Source: Paracoccus benzoatiresistens (lineage in GTDB: Bacteria; Pseudomonadota; Alphaproteobacteria; Rhodobacterales; Rhodobacteraceae). From it: a DNA stretch of 64,000 nt. This document shows positions 58,301 through 64,000 of this stretch, one piece after another. The stretch lies in assembly GCF_026913015.1 (NCBI RefSeq), contig NZ_JAPTYD010000012.1:19383-83382 (forward strand). The letters run 5' to 3'. The notes beneath the pieces were generated by a model, which was given only the letters and a program-made list of their open reading frames with translations, was not told where the DNA came from and did no database searches. Made by a program: the position numbers and the translations under genes. Within the stretch, counting starts at the first letter, position 1. Every line of letters starts with the position of its first letter.

Positions 58301-58847
58301 CGGCCTCGGCGGGCATCAGCTTGCCGTTCTCGCCGGGGTGGCGCTGCAACTCGACGTAAAGCCGCGTCGGAAAGGCGGCGGCAAGCCGGTCGGCCAGGGC
58401 ATCGGCCTTGTCGCGTTGCCCCTGCGCAATCAGGCAGCCCAAGGGCCCGGTCGGTCCGCCCGTGAGGCAGATCAGGCCCTCGGAACGCGCGCAAAGCTCG
58501 TCCACGGTGACATGCGGCAGCGCGCCCCCCTCGCGCAGATAGAGGCATGTCGAAAGCGCCATCAGATTAAGCCAGCCTGCCCGATCTTGCGCCAGCAGCA
58601 CCACCGGTCCGGTGGCGCCGTCCAGCAGGGTGATCTGGCAGCCGATGATCGGCTGGATGCCCTTGTCCATCGCCTTTGCGCTGAATTCCAGGGCCGCGAA
58701 CATGGCATTGGTATCGGTCAGCGCCACCGCAGGCATCCCCGCATCCGCTGCCAGGCTGGGCAGTTTGCCTACGGGAATGGCACCTTCCAGCAGCGAATGC
58801 TCGGAATGTGTGCGAAGATGGATGAATCGGGGATGTTTTGCGGGCAT
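55377..58847 (-). CDS. dnaE: DNA polymerase III alpha subunit
   Basis: A 1156-residue replicative polymerase of normal length. The PHP domain begins FIHLRTHSEHSLLEGA. The polymerase catalytic acids Asp396, Asp398 and Asp400 lie in PDFDIDF, with GPGRGSGAGSLVAY before them. A helix-hairpin-helix (KGVGVDAM) and an OB domain (VASIAGTVAARMERKSAKGTPYAFISLSD) follow. ATG 58847 has no visible Shine-Dalgarno. The proofreading site of PHP is expected to be inactive, with DnaQ supplying exonuclease. Confidence 0.97.
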   Translation of the reverse strand: MPAKHPRFIHLRTHSEHSLLEGAIPVGKLPSLAADAGMPAVALTDTNAMFAALEFSAKAMDKGIQPIIGCQITLLDGATGPVVLLAQDRAGWLNLMALSTCLYLREGGALPHVTVDELCARSEGLICLTGGPTGPLGCLIAQGQRDKADALADRLAAAFPTRLYVELQRHPGENGKLMPAEAASEAGLIELAYAKSLPLVATNDVYFPKADMFEAHDALICIAEKAYVDQSQPRRRLTPQHYFKSAEEMAVLFADLPEALENTVEIARRCAFAVSKHKPILPKFADDEVEELRRQARAGLDARLRVIPHAVPVEEYHQRLDFELGIIEQMGFPGYFLIVADFIKWAKDRDIPVGPGRGSGAGSLVAYALTITDLDPLRYSLLFERFLNPERVSMPDFDIDFCMDRREEVIRYVQGKYGAEKVGQIITFGALLSKAAVRDVGRVLQMPFGQVDRLSKMIPVEGVKPVSIAKARADEPRLREAAKEEVVKRLLDYAEQLEGLYRNASTHAAGVVIGDRPLDQLVPLYRDPASDMPATQFNMKWVEQAGLVKFDFLGLKTLTVIQNAVDLINGGGRPLHVAADGRKLYDAAPGTENQINLIPLDDKATYDLFASAKTVAVFQVESSGMMDALRRMRPTCIEDIVALVALYRPGPMENIPTYCEVKNGLRELESLHPSIDPILAETQGIIVYQEQVMQIAQVMAGYSLGGADLLRRAMGKKIASEMAKERPKFVDGAVANGVDAKKAGEVFDLLEKFANYGFNKSHAAAYAVVSYQTAWLKANHPVEFMAAVMNCDIHLTDKLAIYKRECDRMGIAIVPPCVNRSAPTFSVREGRIHYALGALKGVGVDAMKLIHEARGDQPFRDIHDFARRVDMKRVGKRPLEMLARAGAFDVLDDNRARVLKGLDALCAWSAAVQEQAASSQTSLFGGGEDLPPPRAPIAGVWLPTEKLGEEHKAVGFYLSGHPLDDYLPALKRKKVQTLAEICAEAAGGPLVASIAGTVAARMERKSAKGTPYAFISLSDPTGLYEVTVFSDLLTASRDRLEPGQNVVLQVKVEPSGDQVKMLANSVATLDDVVADAGAGCLAVEMQGTDTIPRLAETLARIRTEITVPARSRGPVLLRIREGDELIEIEVANDAPLTTPARQALRAVPGVLDVLEE

Positions 58848-58855
58848 AGGCAGGG

Positions 58856-58914
58856 TTCTATCGCAGCCTGACCAAACAGCGCAATTGCCCAAGGGCGGCA
58901 AGCCGGGATATGCA
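58856..58914. promoter_or_regulatory. Back-to-back promoters of dnaE and the BMP transporter operon
   Basis: Minus strand: TTGCGC (58884-58879), 17 bases, ATAGAA (58861-58856), giving a start within a few bases of the dnaE ATG. Plus strand: TTGCCC (58885-58890), 18 bases, TATGCA (58909-58914). The two -35 boxes abut (58879-58890). Both -10 boxes are imperfect. Confidence 0.4.
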
Positions 58915-58942
58915 GGTAAGGATTTGACCAAGGGGAAAAAGT

Positions 58943-60463
58943 TTGAGCGACGCGGCAGTTTTCCGGGCCATGGGGATCGGCAAATCCTATCCCGGCGTCC
59001 GCGCCAATGACGATGTCTCGTTTGCGGTCGAACCGGGGGAAATCCATGCCCTTCTGGGAGAGAACGGCGCGGGCAAGTCCACCCTGGTCAAGATGATCTA
59101 TGGCCTTGTGCGCCCGGATCAAGGGCAGATGGTCCTGAACGGCCAGCCCCACCAGCCCGCCGATCCGCGCGCCGCGCGCGCCGCAGGCGTGGCGATGGTG
59201 TTCCAGCATTTCTCGCTGTTTGACGCACTGACCGTTGCCGAGAACATCGCCCTGGGGATGGAAAACCCGCCGCCCCGGCGCCAGCTTTCCGCCCGCATCG
59301 CGCAGGTCAGCCAGGACTTCGGCCTGCCCTTGAACCCCGCGCGCCGGATCGTCACCCTGTCCGCGGGAGAGCGCCAGCGGGTCGAGATCATCCGCTGCCT
59401 GTTGCAGAACCCGCGCCTGCTGATCATGGACGAGCCCACCAGCGTCCTGACCCCGCAAGAGGCCGAACTGCTGTTCGCCACCCTGCGCAAGCTGGCGGAC
59501 CAGGGAACCGCGATCCTCTATATCAGCCACAAGCTGGAGGAGATCCGCACCCATTGCGACTGCGCGACAATCTTGCGCCATGGCCGCGTCGTGGACAGTT
59601 GCGACCCGCGTGAACACTCTGCCCGGACGCTGGCCGCGATGATGGTGGGCGAGGAAATGCGCCTCATCGACCGCAGCGGACGGCAGGCGGGCGAGGTTCT
59701 GCTGCAGGTCAAGGCCCTGTCCCAACCCGCCCCCACGGCGGAAGGGACGGCGCTGAAAGCCGTGGCCCTGACCCTGCGCGCCGGCGAGATCCTGGGCATC
59801 GGCGGCGTCGCGGGCAACGGCCAGGACGAATTGCTGGCCGCACTGTCGGGCGAGATTCGCAGCGCCCCCGGCACCGTCCTGCTGGAAGGCGCGGATCTGT
59901 CCCGCCTCGGTCCCGAAGGACGCCGCACGGCCGGCCTTCTGGCCGCGCCCGAGGATCGGCTGGGCCATGCCGCAGTGCCCGATTTCAGCCTGGCCGATAA
60001 CACTTTGCTGACTGCGGGCGCACGCAAGAAACTGGTGCGCAACGGCCTGATCGACCGCCCTGCCGCCCGCGCCTATGCCGAGGCCGTCATCCGCGCCTTC
60101 GACGTGCGCACCCCCGGCCCCGGCACCGCCGCCAAGGCGCTGTCGGGCGGCAACCTGCAGAAATTCGTCATCGGCCGGGAAGTGATGCAGGCCCCGCGCG
60201 TACTGGTGGTGAACCAGCCCACCTGGGGCGTCGATGCGGGCGCCGCCGCAGCCGTGCGCCAGTCGCTGCTGGATCTGGCCCGCAGTGGCGCGGGCGTCAT
60301 CGTGATTTCTCAGGACCTGGACGAGATCTTGGAACTTTCCGACCGTTTCTGCGCGCTGAACGAAGGCCGCCTTTCCGACCCCCGCCCGACCGAAGGGCTG
60401 ACGCTTGACCAGATCGGCCTGATGCTGGGCGGCGCGCACGGGATGGAGGTCGCGCATCTATGA
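58943..60463 (+). CDS. BMP-type ABC transporter, ATP-binding protein
   Basis: A 506-residue double ATPase of the sugar/nucleoside class. The first nucleotide domain has Walker A GENGAGKS (39-46), signature LSAGERQR and Walker B LLIMDEPT. The second has a degenerate Walker A (GVAGNGQDE), as in RbsA, and LSGGNLQKF. It starts with TTG behind AAGGGGAAA. It forms one operon with two permeases and a Bmp-family binding protein, so a nucleoside or purine importer is likely. Confidence 0.94.
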   Translation: MSDAAVFRAMGIGKSYPGVRANDDVSFAVEPGEIHALLGENGAGKSTLVKMIYGLVRPDQGQMVLNGQPHQPADPRAARAAGVAMVFQHFSLFDALTVAENIALGMENPPPRRQLSARIAQVSQDFGLPLNPARRIVTLSAGERQRVEIIRCLLQNPRLLIMDEPTSVLTPQEAELLFATLRKLADQGTAILYISHKLEEIRTHCDCATILRHGRVVDSCDPREHSARTLAAMMVGEEMRLIDRSGRQAGEVLLQVKALSQPAPTAEGTALKAVALTLRAGEILGIGGVAGNGQDELLAALSGEIRSAPGTVLLEGADLSRLGPEGRRTAGLLAAPEDRLGHAAVPDFSLADNTLLTAGARKKLVRNGLIDRPAARAYAEAVIRAFDVRTPGPGTAAKALSGGNLQKFVIGREVMQAPRVLVVNQPTWGVDAGAAAAVRQSLLDLARSGAGVIVISQDLDEILELSDRFCALNEGRLSDPRPTEGLTLDQIGLMLGGAHGMEVAHL

Positions 60464-61536
60464 TCCGCCTCGTCCCCCGCACCGACAGCGCCCCCTTGTT
60501 GCAGGTCGCCACGCCCGTCATGGCGGTGCTGGCGACGATGCTGGCGGGCGGCATCCTGTTTGCCATCATGGGCTATGACCCGGTGGCCGCGATCCGCACG
60601 ATCTTCTGGGACCCGCTGTTCGGGCCCGCCGCCGGTTATTCGCGCCCGCAACTGCTGGTCAAGGCCGCGCCGCTGATCCTGATCGCCTCGGGCCTGGCCG
60701 TGGGGTTCCGCGCGGGCATCTGGAACATCGGGGCCGAGGGGCAGTACATCATCGGCGCCATCACCGGCGCGGCGGTGGCGCTTGCCGCCTATCCCGCGCA
60801 GGAAATGTGGATCTTTCCCGCCATGGTGATCGCGGGCGCGGTCGGAGGCTGGGCCTGGGGCATGATCCCCGCCCTGCTTCGCAACTGGTTCGGGGCGTCC
60901 GAGATCCTGGTGTCGCTGATGCTGGTCTATGTCGCGCAGCGCATCGCCGCCTGGATGGCCTTCGGCCCGATGAAGAACCCCGAGGGCTTCGGGATGCCTG
61001 GATCGCGCAACCTGCAACAGTATCCCGCAGCCTCGAACCCGGAACTGATCGCGGGCACGGGCGCGCATTGGGGCGTGATCGCGGCGGCCGCGGCCGTGCT
61101 GGCGACATGGTTCCTGATGAGCCGCCATATCCGCGGCTTCCATATCCGCGCCGCCGGCATCGCCCCCCGCGCCGCGCGCTTCGCGGGCGTGAAGCCGCAG
61201 ACGCTGGTGGCCTTCTGCCTCGGCCTGTCGGGCGCGCTTGCCGGGATGGCGGGCCTGTTCGAGGTCGCGGGCCCGGCGGGCCAGATCACCGACAAGGTCG
61301 GCGTGGGCTATGGCTTCACCGCCATCATCGTGGCCTTCCTGGGACGCCTGCATCCCTTGGGCACCCTGCTGGCAGGCCTGCTGCTGGCCCTGACCTATAT
61401 CGGCGGCGAACTGGCGCAGCTGACGATGAACCTGCCTGCCGCCACCGTCCAGGTCTTCCAGGGGATGCTGCTCTTCTTCCTGCTGGGCTTCGACCTGCTG
61501 ACCCGCTTCCGCATCACCCGGAGGGTCACGGCATGA
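60460..61536 (+). CDS. BMP-type ABC transporter permease 1
   Basis: A 358-residue membrane permease with about ten helices. FRAGIWNIGAEGQYIIGAI (about 78-96) is the cytoplasmic coupling signature of this class, as is VSLMLVYVAQRIAAW. It overlaps the ATPase stop by four bases and the second permease by four. GC and codon use match the other transporter genes. Confidence 0.95.
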   Translation: MIRLVPRTDSAPLLQVATPVMAVLATMLAGGILFAIMGYDPVAAIRTIFWDPLFGPAAGYSRPQLLVKAAPLILIASGLAVGFRAGIWNIGAEGQYIIGAITGAAVALAAYPAQEMWIFPAMVIAGAVGGWAWGMIPALLRNWFGASEILVSLMLVYVAQRIAAWMAFGPMKNPEGFGMPGSRNLQQYPAASNPELIAGTGAHWGVIAAAAAVLATWFLMSRHIRGFHIRAAGIAPRAARFAGVKPQTLVAFCLGLSGALAGMAGLFEVAGPAGQITDKVGVGYGFTAIIVAFLGRLHPLGTLLAGLLLALTYIGGELAQLTMNLPAATVQVFQGMLLFFLLGFDLLTRFRITRRVTA

Positions 61537-62420
61537 TCGACCCCGTTGCCCTGTTCCTGCTGCTTCTGTCCGCATCCACCCCGATCCTGTTCGCCGCCCT
61601 GGGCGAGCTGGTCGTGGAACGCGCGGGCGTCCTGAACCTCGGGGTCGAGGGGATGATGATCGTGGGCGCCCTGTCGGGCTTTGCCACGGCCTATTACAGC
61701 GGCAACGCCTTCCTGGGCTTTGCCGTCGCGGCCCTGGCGGGGGCCCTGGTCGCCCTGCCCTTCGCAATCCTGACGCAGTTCCTGATGTCGAACCAGGTCG
61801 CCTCGGGCCTTGCGCTGACGCTGTTCGGTCTGGGCCTGGCCGCGCTGTTCGGAAAGCCGGTCGAAGGCGTGAAGGCCCCGACCATGGCCGCGGGGCCGCT
61901 TGGCCTGAACTGGATTGTGTGGCTGGGTCTGGCGATGGTGCCCGCGATCTGGTGGTTCCTCAACCGATCCCGCCCGGGCCTGATCCTGCGCGGCGTGGGC
62001 GAAAACCACGACGCGGCCCATGCCTTGGGCTACGACGTGCGCCGGGTCCGCCTTGCCGCCATCGCCTTCGGCGGCGCCATGGCGGGGATCGGCGGGGCCT
62101 TCATCTCGGTCGCCACGGTGCTGCAATGGACCGAGGGCATGACCGCCGGGGCAGGCTGGATCGCGCTTGCGATCGTGGTCTTCTCGAACTGGACAGCGGT
62201 TGGCGTGCTGGCCGGGGCCTGGCTGTTCGGGGGCGTCACCGTGCTGCAGCTGCGCCTCCAGGCGGCGGGCGTCCGGGTGCCGGTGCAGCTTCTGTCGATG
62301 GCGCCCTATCTGGCGACGATCGTGGTGCTGGTTGCCATCTCGGCCCGGCAGAAGTTCAGCCGCCGCTCGGGCAGCGCCGCCCCCGGGTCGCTGGGACAGG
62401 ATTTCCACGCCCTGCGCTGA
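61533..62420 (+). CDS. BMP-type ABC transporter permease 2
   Basis: A 295-residue permease pairing with the first. LVVERAGVLNLGVEGMMIVGAL (about 26-47) is the class signature and GGAFISVATVLQWTEGMTAG is the conserved middle. It begins with an ATGA overlap. The longer in-frame extension upstream is a shadow of permease 1. Confidence 0.95.
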   Translation: MIDPVALFLLLLSASTPILFAALGELVVERAGVLNLGVEGMMIVGALSGFATAYYSGNAFLGFAVAALAGALVALPFAILTQFLMSNQVASGLALTLFGLGLAALFGKPVEGVKAPTMAAGPLGLNWIVWLGLAMVPAIWWFLNRSRPGLILRGVGENHDAAHALGYDVRRVRLAAIAFGGAMAGIGGAFISVATVLQWTEGMTAGAGWIALAIVVFSNWTAVGVLAGAWLFGGVTVLQLRLQAAGVRVPVQLLSMAPYLATIVVLVAISARQKFSRRSGSAAPGSLGQDFHALR

Positions 62421-62449
62421 CAGCAAGGGCCAATCAGAGAGAGGGACAC

Positions 62450-63529
62450 ATGAACCGCAGACACCTTATCGCCAGCGTCGCCGCCATGACGACGATCAGC
62501 CTTGCCCTGCCCGTCTGGGCGCAGGACGACCCGCTGAAGGTCGGCTTCATCTATGTCGGCCCGGTCAGCGACGGCGGCTGGACCTACCAGCACGACCAGG
62601 GCCGCCAGGCGGTCGAGGCCGAATTCGGCGACCGGGTGGAAACCACCTACCTGGAAAGCGTCCCCGAGGGGGTCGATGCCGAACGCGCCCTGACCCAGCT
62701 GGCCCTGGCCGGCAACGACGTGATCTATGCGACCAGCTTCGGCTACATGGACGCGGTCATCAACGTCGCGGCGAAGTTCCCCGACATCAAGTTCGAGCAC
62801 AACACCGGCTACAAGCTGGCGGACAACGTCGGCACCTATGACGGCCGCTTCTATGAAGGCCGCGCCGTGACGGGCACCATCGCGGGCCGCATGACCAAGA
62901 CGAACAAGATCGGCTATATCGCGACCTTCCCGATCCCCGAGGTGATCCAGGGCATCAACTCGGCCTATATCCACGCCAAGAAGGTGAACCCGGATGTCGA
63001 GATGCGGGTGGTCTGGGCCTATACCTGGTTCGACCCCGCGAAAGAGGCTGACGCCGCCAATGCCCTGATGGCCGAGGGCGTGGACGTGATCCTGCAGCAC
63101 ACCAACTCGACCGCGCCGCTGGCGCAGTTGCAGCAGCAGGGCAAGATCGGCTTCGGCCAGGCCAGCGACATGTCGTCCTTCGCGCCGTCGCCCCGCGTGT
63201 CCTCGGTCTACAACAACTGGGGCGCCCATTACGTGAAGAGCGTGGGTCGCATCCTTGACGGCACCTGGAAGCCGGAAGCCGTCTGGGGCGGCATCGGCGA
63301 CGGCATCGTCGCCATCGGAGAGATCACCGAGGCCGTCCCCGCCGAGGTCAAGGCCGAGGCCGAGGCGCTGCGCGACAAGATCGCCGCGGGCGAATACCAC
63401 CCCTTCACCGGCCCGCTGAACAAGGCCGACGGTTCGGTCTGGCTGGCTGACGGCCAGGTTGCGAGCGACAAGGATCTGTCCGGGATGAACTTCTTCGTCG
63501 AAGGCATCACCGCCGAACTGCCGCAGTAA
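62450..63529 (+). CDS. BMP family ABC transporter substrate-binding protein
   Basis: A 359-residue periplasmic protein with a Sec signal (about 1-24, LPVWAQDD) and no lipobox. The Bmp/PnrA fold is shown by KVGFIYVGPVSDGGWTYQHDQGRQAVE, RFYEGRAVTGTIAGRMTKTNKIGYIATFPIPEV and VWAYTWFDPAKEADAANALMAEGVDVILQHTNS. Family members bind purine nucleosides. GAGAGGGA precedes the ATG. It is last in the operon, contrary to the more usual first position. Confidence 0.95.
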   Translation: MNRRHLIASVAAMTTISLALPVWAQDDPLKVGFIYVGPVSDGGWTYQHDQGRQAVEAEFGDRVETTYLESVPEGVDAERALTQLALAGNDVIYATSFGYMDAVINVAAKFPDIKFEHNTGYKLADNVGTYDGRFYEGRAVTGTIAGRMTKTNKIGYIATFPIPEVIQGINSAYIHAKKVNPDVEMRVVWAYTWFDPAKEADAANALMAEGVDVILQHTNSTAPLAQLQQQGKIGFGQASDMSSFAPSPRVSSVYNNWGAHYVKSVGRILDGTWKPEAVWGGIGDGIVAIGEITEAVPAEVKAEAEALRDKIAAGEYHPFTGPLNKADGSVWLADGQVASDKDLSGMNFFVEGITAELPQ

Positions 63530-63702
63530 GGCCGCTTCAACGGTCTGGTAACCGTCCCCGCGTATAACGTGGAGGCGGTTGCCCGAACATCATAGAACCC
63601 GTGCAGAGATTGGGGCACCGCCCCCTGTTAACGATTACGAAAGGGTGTCCTCCATGGTCGATCACAAGGTTCCCGAATGGATTGTGGCCGCACATTTCTT
63701 TT

Positions 63703-63735
63703 GGAGGTGTCCGCATATCGTGTTGGTAGTTTCGT
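63703..63735 (+). mobile_element. Candidate left end of an IS1595-type element
   Basis: GGAGGTGTCCGCATATCG and the following AT-richer bases lie 82 bases before the transposase ATG. GGTGTCC is plausible for a terminal inverted repeat of this family, but the partner repeat is outside the window and a second GGGTGTCC at 63643 competes. Confidence 0.3.
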
Positions 63736-63784
63736 GAAAGTGCAGACGGACTAAGATTACCTCGCATTTCCAGCGAGGATGCCC

Positions 63785-64000
63785 ATGCTCCATCACGATT
63801 TTCGCCGTCTTCTCGATGCCTTGGACGACCTGAACCCGGCACAGATTGAGGACGCACAGACGAAGATCCGGGATCTCCGGCGAAAGACGGAAGCGATCTC
63901 GGAGATCGAGGCGCGGACAAACCGGGACCACACGTGCCCCTTCTGCGGCGAGGATCGGCGCGAGAAGTGGGGACGCACGCGCACCAAGGTCCAGCGCTAC
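63785..64000 (+). CDS. IS1595 family transposase, N-terminal part, cut by window end
   Basis: 72 codons are visible. MLHHDFRRLLDALDDLNPAQIEDAQTKI is followed by a coiled stretch and the zinc ribbon start CPFCGEDRREKWGRTRTKVQRY, which is typical of IS1595-type transposases. GCGAGGA precedes the ATG. The DDE catalytic domain lies outside. Codon use is a little less GC-rich than the neighbours. Confidence 0.75.
   Translation, partial: MLHHDFRRLLDALDDLNPAQIEDAQTKIRDLRRKTEAISEIEARTNRDHTCPFCGEDRREKWGRTRTKVQRY

Noticed and set aside
55965..58871. 968-codon plus-strand frame opposite dnaE
   Set aside because: A shadow of dnaE, rich in Arg/His/Gln/Gly, with no ribosome site.
63530..63784. Terminator of the BMP transporter operon
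   Set aside because: ACGGT/ACCGT and a CCGC/GCGG pairing are present but short and without a T run.

Overview
The window reads as chromosomal DNA of a high-GC alphaproteobacterium of the Rhodobacterales, most probably Paracoccus or a close relative. The cytochrome c oxidase subunit II precursor begins MMAIA..RRGVAA as I recall it for Paracoccus denitrificans CtaC. The ethylmalonyl-CoA pathway genes ecm and ccr sit near each other, MipZ replaces MinCDE, and the ribosomal operon runs ffh - chorismate mutase - rpsP - rimM - trmD - rplS. Genus is inferred from memory of family sequences, not from a search.

Layout. 1-1.0 kb: 3' part of pdhC (pyruvate dehydrogenase E2). 1.1-6.8 kb (minus): DJ-1/PfpI protein, an RND pump with its adaptor, and mipZ. 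7-9.5 kb: small hypothetical gene, AhpD-like protein and LysR regulator facing azoR. 9.7-13.9 kb: the ffh to rpmE translation and secretion cluster. 14-18.6 kb: ecm and ccr in divergent orientation with an unusual acyltransferase-3 gene between them. 18.6-28.2 kb: a tandem pair of small Cys proteins, RecD-like helicase, EcsC, two GNATs, flavin reductase, apt, GlcD-like oxidase, M16 peptidase and thrC. 28.2-32.4 kb (minus): the aa3 oxidase operon ctaC-ctaB-orf-ctaG-ctaE, then SURF1. 32.6-38 kb: tldD, dprA, topA. 38-41 kb: prephenate dehydrogenase with a possible leader peptide, scoAB, and a hypothetical gene. 40.9-47.4 kb: complete ybgC-tolQRAB-pal-cpoB envelope system. 47.4-51.9 kb: tilS, ftsH, chorismate mutase, folD. 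52.2-58.8 kb (minus): ruvC-ruvA-htpX-ruvB and dnaE. 58.9-63.5 kb: a complete BMP-type (nucleoside-like) ABC importer. 63.7-64 kb: start of an IS1595-type transposase cut by the window edge.

Most of the window is housekeeping core genome, tightly packed, with many ATGA, GTGA and TGATG overlaps that imply translational coupling. Start codons were placed by Shine-Dalgarno position and family N-termini, so several genes use GTG or TTG. No tRNA, rRNA or CRISPR was found and no gene-free gap exceeds 300 bases.

The most interesting non-coding signals are four. (1) A 16-codon ORF containing Tyr-Tyr, followed by hairpins, lies ahead of the prephenate dehydrogenase gene. (2) A dispersed repeat lies only between convergent genes, and its hairpin arms change in a compensatory way. 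(3) A two-hairpin small-RNA candidate lies between folD and ruvB. (4) A near-consensus CtrA box lies just upstream of dprA.
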